From: Balanoglossus misakiensis
Taxonomy: Eukaryota > Hemichordata
Direction of reading: 5' to 3'
DNA: 64,000 nucleotides
Assembly: GCA_040954595.2 (NCBI GenBank)
Contig: CM082578.2
Coordinates: forward strand, 4,278,001-4,342,000
Made by a program: the position numbers and the translations under genes
The notes under the pieces: model-generated
The model's input: only the letters and a program-made list of their open reading frames with translations
Told to the model about the DNA's origin: nothing
Databases searched by the model: none
In this document: piece after piece, positions 20,971-33,770 of the stretch
Numbering within the stretch: position 1 is the first letter of the stretch
Layout: the number at the start of each line of letters is the position of its first letter

Positions 20971-23900
20971 CGCCCGTTACGCTCTCTTCAATGACCAGAG
21001 TAGTTTCGTATAGGTCCGCTGGGAATTATTTCAAGCGATTCTTCTTATTGCGATTTCACAAACAAGGAGCGACAACAGTATATCGTCTGCATGCAGGCAT
21101 GGCTATTTGTCCCGAAAATTAGCGTTTTTGATTTAAGGTGAGTAGTACGTGTATATTGGCAAACAAAATGATCTACGAGGGTGTAGTCTCTTTCGCCTGT
21201 CAGTCATATGGGTGTCAGTGAGGGTGACACACGCACCGGATTCTCACCAATCAATCACCAGACATTACAAAGCCAATGCTTTTGCACACACAAAAATTAC
21301 AATGCACTTGTGAACGTTAACGTCTGATAAACCTCGAAGATTGGTACTCGAGCTTTAAACGCTCAAATCGGTGACTCATTGCTCAGTGCCTTGAAGTGCC
21401 GTTCGACTGCGAAGTAGGATTTCATTTCATGCCGATACCACTGGGGCACTTGGGTTGATGGGCATTGCATCTACTTCGCGACTGTGGTCATGTTAGCCTG
21501 CCATCGAGTGCGCGTACTTCTAGCAGCATAAACAATTGCATGTCCAAACTGTCTGCCCATCCGCGCGTCTGTCTGAGTGTCCGCCTCCCTGTCTGTCTAT
21601 TCGCGGCCCGCATTTGCCAAAATACACCAGCGAGCAACAACACCACACTCACCCGCTCGTTACTTGGTTGTTTGCACGATTCAGCGACAGGTCAATTTAC
21701 CACCCTCTGTACAATGTACCTCACATCCGCTTAACTATTCGAATATGTGACAATAATGAAAATGTCTTCTCCGCAACCTGCCATACATACCTGCAAATAA
21801 GACCATCAGTCGAATTGTAAATCGCATAAGTCGCATCATTCAATTACAAGGCGAGACCAATCTTTAATATCAGTGACTAAATTTCCAGGAATTGGAGCCA
21901 AACTTTTGTAACATTGCATATAATTCCTCCGAAAATTATTTTACTAGCAAAACGTTATTGTGATTGGTATACATGAATGTGTGTGCGCGATGAATTACAA
22001 AGCGAACAGCTCTCAGACTTCTAAGACGACTGCACAAAAACGCAAATGCACACTGTACGTAGGCGACCTGTTCTACACGTGTACAATGGACAAATATGTG
22101 TCGATAACATTTCTTGCTTCATACACGTATGGTAAACTTGTTGATATGATTGTAGATATGATGATAAAAATGTCCATGGCGGGCTACCGCGCTGCTGTCG
22201 CCATGCTTGATGGCGCACCAGAGAATTATTTTGACGAAAAGTAAAAGATATCGCGTCATCAGATCATAGATTTATTGTGCCTCCGACAAACGACAAACGG
22301 CATCGTCAGAGTAGACCTAGTGGATTCATTAAGAAACCGACACGTGATAAGTGTATATGAGTAAGACCTGCTATCTCCATGTGTGTGTTTTTTTTTGCGT
22401 TGCCTGTCTGTCTTTCAGTCAATCAGTCTGTCTGATGTCTGTGCAACAGCATAACTATCTGGCTGTCTGCACGTCTGTAAGTCAATCAGTCTGTATGTCT
22501 GTCTGTATATAAAACGAATTACACATGATGCTCGGGCCTGCGGCTCGGTTATCATCAATATTATGGCGAGAGATCACTATCCCTGGTGCCTGCCAGCCGG
22601 CCTGACATCTCTCGGTCTGTTTTCACGATACATATTACAATTTGCATCATTTAGATCATTATAATCATTTCATTGCAACGGTCCTAAATTGCAAACGCAC
22701 TTTTGTAAACATTTTCGCTGACTGTGTTAGGGTGACAGTTTGCACACCGCGAAATTGGTTTGAAAACCTTTTTCTCATCATGAGGCTTTGTAGGATTACT
22801 TCCTCAAGTAGCAATTTCCAACGAGTTGAAGGAGTGGACAAACGGAAGCAGGACTCTGTACAAGAAAGAAATAATAGCTGGCAATCCAATCGGCTACGTA
22901 TCCCCAGGAAGAAGCCCCCAATCCCACACTTCCGGATCTTCCACCATACACATTAGTGTCGGTGGGCCAGACAAGAGCGCTATCGTTACCTCATCACCGC
23001 CTATACCTTTGAAATAATGTCGACTGCAGTCGACATATATGTTTAGCCTATAAGCACCTACGGCAGTACATTACTTAGGATGTGCGGATTTGATTTTGCG
23101 TACTGAATTACGTGTAACTTGAATAGGTACATGTACGTGTAGGGTTTGAGGCCGGGGTTTGAGTTGAAATCTTTCAAAATGCAAGTTTATTTGCCTGTTG
23201 CAAATATATTGTAACACACTTGGGCTTGAATTTGCCATGGAGTTGGAAACTATTTTCTTTTTTCTACGTACAAATGTGATTTTGTTCTGTGCTAATCTGC
23301 AACGATAGTAGCTGACTGTGAAAAGTTCATCGAACCTCAAGGGAATCGTTGCAGGATGTTTGGGCGCAAATTGTGAAACTACATAGAACTTTCGCAATAG
23401 AGTCCGCCGAAGATTAGACGTGAGTTCATCTCATGGTCTTGATTCACAAGGCGGCGCCAAACCTAATTGCGTTTGGAGACAGCAAACGTTTTGTTGCCAT
23501 GCTGCTGATTATTCTCAATAGGCGGACAAATGTGTTATTTGTATGAAGTTCGCGTCATACATCGCCATCGTACACCACCATCTTTCCCAGCTGTATTGCA
23601 CTTTTATGAACGGTCTGCAAAAAATCCCTAAAATTGCCGAATTTTGACTTTCTTTACAGTAGCAGACGATAACGGCGGCTGCACTTTGCGTGACCACAGG
23701 CAAAAGCGGATTCGATGTTTATGAGCATAACCGCACTGTTGCAACGTTGGTGAATGTTGTGCTAGACCGCGCGCGACCTTGCCTGTATACTGCGTATACT
23801 GCCTGTCTAGTCACACCTGAAACGCCGCGTACGCTGTATGTGTTTTGGAACGGAAAGGCAGTCCAGCGCGGTGTCAATAAATTGTGCATGCTCAACGCGT

Positions 23901-24309
23901 ATCATGGCGAATGACAGCGTTAATCGTAATGCATCTCATCACCCGAAACCCGACTTGATAAATCATTCACGTCTCGGATCTTTACAGTGTTACATGCAAT
24001 CTCTCTAAAGCATCATGCTCATAAACTTTCCTTTAAAGGTCAGCATAACTTGAGCTATCGCCCGGAACGAGCCTTGAATAATGCAGAATTCGTAATATCG
24101 TGCATACACAGATTTTCAGCTGCCACTGTTAATGATCGCCCCCTGATAAATTGCTGTCAACTATGGATAAGTTGTCTATCATATTAAACGTAATAGAGTG
24201 GACAATATTGACATGATCCTTAACAAAGTAGACAAACTACCAGATAAATATGTCGTCGTTTCGCGACATATCTGTGTGGCATTAGCACCATGAAAAAATA
24301 AAAGAAAAT
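20971..24309. other. Intergenic DNA, one weak exon candidate
   Basis: No recognised gene. It holds a GTCTGTCTGT-rich stretch at about 22405-22510, a CpG-richer part around 23700-23900, and the candidate terminal exon at 22794-23017. Confidence 0.4.
22794..23017 (+). CDS. Candidate terminal exon, function unknown
   Basis: Following an acceptor-like CTTTGTAG, one frame stays open to a stop at 23015-23017 and encodes ELKEWTNGSRTLYKKEIIAG and then GYVSPGRSPQSHTSGSST before SSPPIPLK. The Ser/Pro-rich tail resembles a cytoplasmic C-terminus. No upstream partner exon was found, and the acceptor has a weak pyrimidine tract. It may be a chance open frame. Confidence 0.22.
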
Positions 24310-24406
24310 CGCCACGCTGTAACCCACTGAAAATCTGTGATTCGCTAAATCTCAATTTGCCATAGTAACTGTAGCTAAACTTACATCGGTGACCGTGTAC
24401 CTTTAA
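24310..24406. mobile_element. MITE family B copy 3, partial and inverted
   Basis: It contains CCCACTGAAAATCTGTGATT, then CTCAATTTGCCATAGTAACT, and ends CGGTGACCGTGTACCTTTAA. Only one terminus with its TTAA is present. Confidence 0.65.
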
Positions 24407-24803
24407 CTAAACTGGTATTTCTGCACCTTTCAATTTATACACGTATCGTTGGAATTGAGAATTCCGCAGCAAATACAAGATCTCGTAAACCCTTAATGTA
24501 AAGATTTATCTCAAACAGTCAAGTACAACTTTCACCAGCCACTCTTCAGTTTCTACTTGTTTTGTTGGTATTCTGGCCATTAACATTAGGTGATATAGTA
24601 AAATACATGGTGTATGAATAAGACATGGGGCAAATTAAAGACAACTGAAATTGTCACAAAATGGCCGACGACATGCAGGTCTATACACCTTGAAATATAA
24701 TCCCTGACCAGAGTACTAAACTTAATTGGTGAATGACTAGTGTGAAGGCAAATGGAGACGCGAATCAAATTTAGAACATGTAAACTGGCCAAACGCTCCA
24801 CTT

Positions 24804-25013
24804 AAAGTGACAAAGTCTCTCTATCGCTGCCCTTTTTCCATTAATTATGTTTGATACAAGACAGCGTTTATGTTATTCTACATGTGGATATATAGTGAAT
24901 CAACGTTAAACCACACACAACTTCCATCCCGCTTGTATGATATGAGAGTAAAAATCTCGCTAAAATGAATAAATGGTAAACACCGATTATTCATTTTGGC
25001 GAGTTTTTCCCTC
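24804..25013. mobile_element. MITE family A copy 4, truncated
   Basis: It begins TTAAAGTGACAAAGTCTCTC and follows the family through the central CATTTTGGCGAGTTTTT, after which similarity ends abruptly at about 25013. The right half is absent. Confidence 0.7.
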
Positions 25014-25646
25014 AGACTCAGGTTTAATACCACAATTTCCCTGATGCACGCTACTTCAGGGGGAAGTTTTAGCAGTGCTCTATTGAGTATTTTAGCGTTG
25101 TTATATTGGGCTCTCGTCCAATCAGAATGGCGGGTGGTAGCATGATTATGGTATAATAGAATTAATGATATTTACAAAATTAATTTGAATCTGTTGGAAA
25201 GTTATTGTTTTTATACCAACTTTATCGAGATAGACATCATCATCTATTAAATAATTTCCTCATGCCCACTTTAACAGCTTACAAAATAAAATAGAAATAA
25301 GACTAACAGAAAAATGCGTAATTAAATAATTGTTTGTCTTATAACTTTGCGCAGGATGTCTTGCGTCATACTGGTATGAAATATTTTCCAGTGTTAAAGC
25401 ATGTTGTAGAATTTATGCTAATTTGTGCTTGAAAACGTTCTAAAATGCTAAAAATTTTACCGTTTTAACATAATTTTTCCTCGAAAGGAAATATGAATGG
25501 ATTTCGTAATATTATTAAAAATAAATAAATGACACGGAACGTACATGTTATCTTGTTACTTTACAACAGGTCGGATTCTGTTTCGGCAGGGAATCTCATC
25601 GTCTCGAAAATAACAGCTCTATCAGTTACTGTGTGCATAACCATGC

Positions 25647-25731
25647 TAATATTAGCTGTGGTACGCAGCTGTACCGTTGGAGGGGGGGGGGGGTCAACGG
25701 TACAGCTGCTTACCACAGCTATGATAATATA
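25647..25731. repeat. Palindrome with poly-G loop
   Basis: The arms TAGCTGTGGTA-GCAGCTGTACCGTTG and complement (about 25647-25679 and 25695-25731) flank a loop composed mostly of G. Confidence 0.7.
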
Positions 25732-27040
25732 AACTTCCCAGTAACCCTCAGCTGTTCACAGTTATTTACATATCACGTGATGTAAAGTCGGGATAGAATA
25801 TATACCGGTGTATATCGATTCTTGCCACCCCATTTGTAAATACACCTGCCGAACCCATGTCTAGTCTTTTTTAAAACGCCTGCTTTCTGAGGCAGGGTAG
25901 TCGTTTATCTCTGGTAATTGAGAACGACTTCTTCGGGGGAAAAGTTAGGAACACGTTCCGGACTAATTTCGGAAATCATCAGTGCGAAAATAACACCTTC
26001 TCGATTTGAAAACATTTCATATTGGTGAAGGAATACTAGCGCCACACCTTTCAAAATGTGTGTGATCAGTGTAAAATTCAGCAGATTTTTGGGGGGAAAC
26101 TCAAATCTTTGAAAAATTCAGCAGTTTTTTTTCACAGATTACATCCATAAAAAATCAGCTAACACTTCCTTCAAACAAAAGGGTTTAGCTGATTTTTTTT
26201 AAAGAAAACATATGAAAATTTCCAGGAAATGACTGTTTTTTGGGAGTGTGAATGAACTTAAAAGACAAATTATGACACATAACAGTTACATCAAAGTGTG
26301 GGTAACAATTATGTATGTAGAAGAAATCTATGATTAAAAGGAAATTCAAAAAATTGATCTTAAATTCTTTACAACTCGTTGCGTGATGTTTTTTTGCTGA
26401 AATTATGATATATGCCGCACTATACTAGGAAAATGTATAACAGATGGCGAGAGATTCATCTTAAAAGATGAACCAAAGTTTTTTGAGGGGTTGACATTTT
26501 GTTCTGCGTGGGTGAAAGTGTTAATATTACAGTGCGCCCAGCGTTTTCTTTGAATAATAAATGTACGCGCTGGAATAACCGGCAGTCGTCTATCCCTTCT
26601 GATCCGACTGCGGCGACTATTACATTTTCCTCTCACAGTAAACATTGTACTGTGCCATTCCCGTCGGAATCAAGCTTCCCGTGACACAGGGTTTTCGTCT
26701 TAAGCTACTTACCAGATTTCCTGGCAACCTGAGCGGATTCATTTCTAAGCAGCTGGGAATATGTATTATTCATAGAAGAGAAAACACACAAATATTAATA
26801 ATTAATCGGTTACCTTGCTGACATATTAGATTGAGCCACCTCGTTTACTGCCAATAGTGAACGAAACGCAGGTGGGTGAACAGAAAACGGAGCGAACGTG
26901 ACGGGAATTTCGAATACGTAGCGGCAAAGGCTCAAGTGAGCGACGTCTGTCACGCATCGCTGATGGTATACGGTGTATTTTTAGCTTTAGTTTATTAAAC
27001 ATTGGACGATCTCCAAAGGGTACACAGTTACGCCAACACA

Positions 27041-27297
27041 GATAGATACATAGATACATAGATACATAGATACATAGATACATAGATACATACATACATA
27101 CATACATACATACATACATACATACATACATACATACATACATACATGCATGCATGCATGCATGCATGCATACATGCATACATACATGTACATACATACA
27201 TACATACATACATACATACATACATACATACATACATACATACATACATACATACATACATACATACATACATACATACATACATACATGCATGCAG
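27041..27297. repeat. (CATA)n / (GATACATA)n / (CATG)n microsatellite, 257 bp
   Basis: Four-base repeats change composition in blocks: GATACATA at the left, then CATA, a central GCAT/CATG block, CATA again and a final CATG. Open frames across it encode only monotonous CMYV or HTYI repeats. Confidence 0.95.
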
Positions 27298-29738
27298 CTA
27301 AACCTAAAGAGAAGGCATTAGCGTTTTGGAGAAATGGCGCCAGATTCCTTTCCACGCAGCAAGCGGTTTACCCATACGTGACATGATTGGCATCTGACTG
27401 GTAAACGCATATTATATCAAAGTGACTTGAGGTCTGTAAGTTAACGTTTCGGGTACTCGTCTTTTTCTATATCTTGTGTCCGGTGACAAAAATACCTTGG
27501 TTATTGTGACCCGGTCGGAGCTTTTTGTATCAGTTAATTCTACATGCGCTTATATACGATGCGATACGACAACAGAAACACGATATACACGGTTACCGAA
27601 ATACATATACTTGCAACATTGTCGAGAAGAAAACTTACTGTCAGAAATTATTTTTTAGGCAGTGATCTAAAAAATGGGTAGAGGAGTTGGAGATTTGTGA
27701 AAAAAATGTTAACATTCCTTAGATCCCCCTTGATGCCATGCACAATTTTTCGCCCCTCCCCTGCATGGTCAGAAACTGTCAAGCCCCCCTCCTCCCCCAG
27801 ACATACACAGAAGCAGGTGAACTTTTTTATGCAATTTCAATGTCAATAAATTTTAAATATATATATATATATATTGAAATGCATAAATTATGGACCTATA
27901 TATGTGTTTTACGGCAAACGGTTTGTGGTTTAATTTCAAAAACCTCCTCGTGCATGCTCGTCTGTTTACTCTTAGGAAGTGTTCAGAAAATACATCCAGG
28001 GAGGCCCGGAGGATTTGTAATGATTGATTGTTGGATTGATTAGTTGGTTACACAAATGACGGACACATTTTAAAAACCATGTGATAGATATAATAAATAT
28101 GAAAAATATCGGTGAGAGATATAGTTGATATGTATATGAATGGGGGGGGGGTCTAAGAAAAGAAATTCTTAGGGTAGTCCATCCGTTTTTTTGTCATATT
28201 TGGGGGTGGGCATAGAAAAAAATTACAAAGAAATGGAAAATCCTCCACCCCTCCCTGAAAATAAAACCTGAATGCTCCCTTAGTAAATAATTGCATTTAT
28301 TTCTTGTGCGCAGTTGACCTGTTTTAGGACACATCACCATCCAAAGATCACGTGCCGCTCATCAGGGTTTGCGCTACGATTATAATGCATTGCATGCAGA
28401 TGAGTTCGTTCGGGGGCAGCTAAACGACGACGTTGCACTGTACATGTTCGATAGACGATTTCATTCTGTGCTGACTGTAAAGGTAAATACACATACAGGG
28501 TCCCAGTCTCTGAATACAGTAAGCGAAGGTTTATTTTGTATTTAAATGCGCTGAGGTCGGGATTAGTTAAACCAAAACGGGCGATCGGTTATGTTGCTCA
28601 TCGATACGCTTCTGTATCAAATGGGCCGTTGAATTGGCAACGCATCAAGCACGTCGTAAATTTAAACCTGCCGCTTCGAAGTGATAAGTTATGCATCTTT
28701 CGATGAATAACGTTGCGCCTTGACTGATCTGGGTATAGTCAAATAACTCTCCAGTGTAATAATACACTCTATAGTTAAATAGTGCGCGACCTCAACTTTC
28801 AAGCTGAAATGTAACGTGCATCATTTGTGTCGATGTATAGTCACCTTTTTATTTCACAAATTACCAATGTTAGTATTTCCGGCTTTACATTTTACATATT
28901 CATTTTAATTCGCTAGTCTATAATCATTTTTGTAACAGCGCAAACTACAACATGGTAATTGTCTAAAGGGCTGTTCTAGAGAAAAAAGTCATATTCTGTG
29001 GAACTCGTGCCGCGGTGGAGCTAGCATCAAAACAATCGGGGTCGGTTATTTTTAGAAAGTACCGATAGTCATTTTTAATTCTTTTCTCGTCGTTGTACAC
29101 CGCTCCCACTGCATGGAAACCTAATAATACATATAAGCATGGACAATAGCCTGTATTATAGTTGAATACAGTCTAGTCCATTGTTAATATAGAAAGTATT
29201 CACCGTGAATACAGATATATTCAGAATGCATGCATGGATAGACAAGTATAAGCACTATTCTGTATACCATCTAATACACTGCAAGAATTCGTCAGTTTTT
29301 TTTCAAAGAATAAAGATTTGGACTTGTCTGTATTCATCTGTGCTCATCCCACGTCACCACAAATAATACGCTAATTCATGTAATTGTTCGTGTCTTAGAA
29401 AGTTATCGTTTGAAAAAAAAAACTAAATTAATAGCCGCGACATTAATCTCAAACCGTCGTCTTAGTGACGTTTCTTTTTTATCGGTTCTTTATGTTGTGG
29501 CAAATATTACATCAAATAACGTTGAGATTGTCACTTTAGTGCAGACAGTTACGCGCATATAAATCTTACTTTACCCGCTTTGACCGTTAAATGAACATGT
29601 TTTGGCCGCGTGATCGACTTACATTTTCCCCGTTGGCTTGTTGATAGGTTTCGTCTAACAAATAAGTGAATAATACTTTCATATTCTTTCGCTAGCATTT
29701 TTTTTTATTTTTCTGTAAACGCCGTTTGATACAACTGA

Positions 29739-30106
29739 TTAAGGCCTCCAGAGCTGCCACTTTTTGCATTATTTTCATGATTTTATTTTCCAGCTTAAAT
29801 TAGTCCATCTAAATAAGCTTACTGATAGGTAATAACCGTATACATGAACATCTGATCGATGCCCGATTGCAGCTGTATGTTGCAATTTGAACACGCTATA
29901 TATTAAAAGGGTGCAGCACCGATTTAATCAGCCTCCATACAAACAGTATATAGGCAGCTATCGTGGTATACATCGCCAACAGATGACAAACTGGCGCAAA
30001 TACAACTAATATGGCTCAATGGTGAGGATTTTAAAGGATAGGGAATATGTTTGAAGTATTTTATCATGGTAACATATATGAAATTTGGCAGCTCTAGAGG
30101 CCTTAA
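29739..30106. mobile_element. TTAA-flanked MITE, family D copy 1 (368 bp)
   Basis: The ends are TTAAGGCCTCCAGAGCTGCC and GGCAGCTCTAGAGGCCTTAA, a near-perfect inverted pair including TTAA on each side. There is no coding capacity. A diverged second copy lies at 40760. Confidence 0.82.
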
Positions 30107-33045
30107 CATATCACAATACTCCACACGGCTGCCAGTAAGTGGCGATTAATTGAGTACGTTTGGATGTAATATATGGCCACCTACCATCTCACTGTGCGAT
30201 TTCCAGAAATAGATTTGTTGTACTATTCTTGTCCATCATATTCTCTCTGACATGTCTGAGCAAGGCTTACTGACACAATTGCAATTTAATGAAAAAGTGA
30301 ATATCGTCACAGGCATGAATTGCAAACAACCGTGGATGTCTGGTTTTTTGTTATCCCTGTGAAGCCTCCGTGTGTATCTCCATTTGCCAAATTCACGGAC
30401 AGAAAACGGAAACAACAAACACAGGCGACTCCCTTCTGTATACAGGTGACAGGTCCGGAATTTTAACTCAAAGACATAATTTCAGCTACATAGTGGATAT
30501 TTTATTTATTTCAAAACCCCCCGTAAGAAACGTACTTACTATGTATTCTGGTTGAGCTGGGATGGAAAGCCAAACACATCACGAACATGTCATCATTCTG
30601 TGTGAACTTTAATAGAACAGAGAAAACAGTCCAAACAACGAATAAAATACCGACAAACAGCCAAAAAGTTCAACTTTGTCTCAGCACCTTTCATGTATAC
30701 GTGCAGATACTGTGTAGATCATACATTAGAAATCGAAGTCAAACTTTAGTCCATGCAACATAGGCAAAAGCAGCGTTTGCTCATTGTGTTTAACACTAGA
30801 GCGAATATTATGCTTTCGCCCGCAGATGTATTTTTAAAAACCATTCTGGCGCGGTACCTGTCACTATGATAGGTTTTTATTTTTTTGTCATTCAGAGTTC
30901 CCCCGATTTCGATGCGTCATGAAGTAACACGATTGCAGTCTTCATTTTTGGATTTCGATAACATTCATTAGTCCAACGTTGTTTGTTTTACGAGGTTAAA
31001 CCTGGATTACTCTATATGTTCTTACTGTCGTCGGATGATGGACAGTTCGAGATGTCGTCTTGTGATTGTGTGAGTGGCTGTCTGATTGTAATTATCTGCG
31101 ATCTTATCTTTTCTGTGATCCATAAATAGAAGATAAAACAGGGTGGTAACATGTAGGCTTTACTTCATTTGTTCTTCAGTTCGTTTGATATTGACACGGA
31201 AGGCCGAATGTGAGAGGGAAATCTAACCTTTTTATATTCCGATTATCAGTAGCAAACGATTCCTCCGACATCAAATCCGTAAAGGCTATACATTAGGATT
31301 CAAATTGCTGACTAACGGTTGCTAATGATAATTTCCAAAAACATTCAAAATGTAAAGTTTCATCATTTTCTCTGCATTTACATTAACAGTTCTCTGCATT
31401 AACTGAAATATTCATTTTATGAATTATAAACAAGATATAATTTGTTTTTATATTATTTATTTTAAGTTTATTTGCATCCCTACCATTCAACTACATTTAA
31501 TATAGGATAGTTTATTCATTACCAATGACCAAACTCTCAAAATACACGTATTACATGTATTTGTCGCTAGTACTGTGCACAGACAGATGCATTGTAACAA
31601 TTCTGCAGATAGAAAAAAACAAAGACATAAGGAATTATGCATGTACATTATTCAACGTTTCATGCCCACGTCTTGTCGCGTAGAAAATGCATCTGTTGAA
31701 TTTAAAAGCATGCAGTGTCTACTTTATCTGAGGAAAGAAGTCATGTAAATTTATGCAGGAAAGGGGGATTGTTGATATAGAGTGGAATATGTTTGACTCT
31801 CAAACCGGAGTACCTTGAACGAACTAGCAAAAATGGAATTCGTCTTCGACGCATTTCAAAGTACACAGGTCACACAGTCTGTCACGACTTGGAATATTAT
31901 CAGAAGGATAATCTAAACACACGTTTCTCAATCTGAAACAAATATAGTTCTATGCGCGGAGTTCTTTTTTAAGTTAAAGAGGTTTCTTATCTTCCAGGGT
32001 TACTCATATTTTCAATCCATGATTGTGTATCAATATCGATATATCTTTGTACATAGCTTCATTTCCCGACACCTTGGTTCTCTCATACGTCACCGAAACC
32101 ATAACTCGGTAGCAAAATAAGTAATTTTTTGCCCCAAACCTATAGTGTGTAACTTCAATATTGCAAAGCTGGACCTCGTATAAATTACATACAATTCTAT
32201 TCTTATCAATTTTTAATATACGTAGCCAGTTTTTGATGATTTACGATAGATATGAATCCTTCCGGTAACTTTACCATATTCGCATCTCGTGGCTGTTACT
32301 GAGTTATTGTTATACAGTTTTTAAGCAAAACGCGTCATTTTGTTGTGAAGTTTTTCATTGTCTTGAGCTGGTCGGAAACCCCATATTTCTGAAACATGAA
32401 TACTTTAAGCATCAAATAATGTCCATGCAATGTCGACCGGCAAAGTGCTAAAGTTGTGTGGACAATTGTGAGGGTATAAAGAGCTTTAACCATAAAATGA
32501 AGTAACTGATACCTGCTGACCAGGATTATAATATCATTTTTATACTGTTTAGCTTTTTAGTATGCATAATATTTCTCCTTGGCATGATGTATATAGTTAC
32601 GTCTCATTTGTTTTCAAGTCCCTTCAACTGCTAATATGTTGCGTAGACTTTCGTATTGTTCATACTATTATGTGGTCGGCACCAGTTTTAAAACGCCAAC
32701 TTTGATGGTCCCTTATCGATATAACCCCTTATGAAACCAAACCACATGTTCTTGAATGGAAAGTGTAGATGAAAGCAACGAATTCAAATTCATGCGGAGA
32801 ACAGCGATAACTTCGAATCATTTTGATAGCATACATTTTATTCTTGATTGCGCATTTTACACGACGGTCAACCACATACATGTACGTGCACTTTTTGTAA
32901 GTAACATGCACGCATTACCCTTTTTTTATGGAAACGCATGTATATTGTTTCAGGACAGTTGCAGGACAATACATAGTAACTGCGTGCTTTGTGTACTTGC
33001 ACTAGAACGGCGGCAGACATATTGGTTTTGCGAGGTGTACTATGA
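30107..33045. other. Intergenic DNA, nothing recognised
   Basis: AT-rich sequence without long repeats, palindromes or supported exons. Confidence 0.4.
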
Positions 33046-33172
33046 GGTTATTACGAAAATACCGCAAAGTATGCACAAGGACATTAGCGCCAAGTATCGC
33101 CCGACGCACAGCGGAGGGCGATGCACTGCGCTAATGTCCGAGTGCATACTTTGCGGTATTTTCGTAATAACC
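33046..33172. mobile_element. Foldback element, 45-bp arms
   Basis: Arms 33046-33090 and 33128-33172 match at 43 of 45 positions (GGTTATTACGAAAATACCGC and onward to CATTAGCGC). The loop contains a second nested ATCGCCC/GGGCGAT pair, so nearly the entire 127 bp can fold. Confidence 0.82.
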
Positions 33173-33629
33173 TTATTATTATACATCTTACATCTTCGTT
33201 AGTTCTTGTGTTGCATGTTACTTGGCTTTCAAAACGCCTAAAATGCCGATACAATCGATCGAAAACCGCTCAGTTGACTCAGTGAGCAGCCATCTTTCTT
33301 TTTTGTTTACGTGCGTTGGAGTGGGGGTGTCTTGAAACTGTCCGCATAACAACGCATACCTGTACACGGTGATTTTGGGGCGCCTTGAAACTCAAGACTT
33401 ATTTAACACGCGTTCCGTACGTACCGTTCCGTACGGCTTTTTATTGCACGCCAAAATCTATTGTTCTCGGCACTAGATGTATAATAAAAGGGTGTATATC
33501 CATGCACGCAAAGGCGTATTTCGTCTAAATCGATTCTAATTCGCATAAGAGCACATCCGGCACATCCGTTTGCTGCGCAAATGCCGTGGAATGAATTATG
33601 CGCTAAGTGAGTGTGTTATAGTTTACTTA

Positions 33630-33770
33630 GAGAATAATGAACGCCCCAAAGACCCATAATGGACGAAAGCACACATTGTGCGTCATAATATACGAGGCGA
33701 AGCCGAGTATATTATGGAGCACAATGTGTGCTTGAGTCCATTATGGGTCTTTGGGGCGTTCATTATTCTC
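33630..33770. mobile_element. Near-perfect 141-bp palindrome
   Basis: Arms 33630-33690 and 33709-33770 share GAGAATAATGAACGCCCCAA, then AGACCCATAATGGAC and AGCACACATTGTGC. The centre (TACGAGGCGAAGCCGAGTA) is itself nearly palindromic. There is no coding capacity. Confidence 0.85.

Larger units (their letters stand above)
25014..29738. other. Intergenic DNA with repeats, no gene recognised
   Basis: AT-rich sequence containing a palindrome with a poly-G loop (25647), a 257-bp microsatellite (27041) and a short (TA)n run (27857-27874). No exon with family support was found. Confidence 0.45.

Noticed and set aside
23071-23397. 108-codon minus-strand open frame
   Set aside because: No recognisable motif, no splice or polyadenylation context, and length compatible with chance in this amount of DNA.
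26826-27386. Open frames of CMYV or HTYI repeats
   Set aside because: Tetranucleotide microsatellite translated in several frames, without flanking coding sequence.
28328-28490. Plus-strand frame open for about 52 codons between a TTTTAG and a GTAAAT
   Set aside because: An opening of this size is expected by chance in a gene-poor region; no family resemblance and no partner exon.
32756-33202. 148-codon plus-strand open frame
   Set aside because: Its second half is the foldback element at 33046-33172, and the remainder has no family features or splice context.
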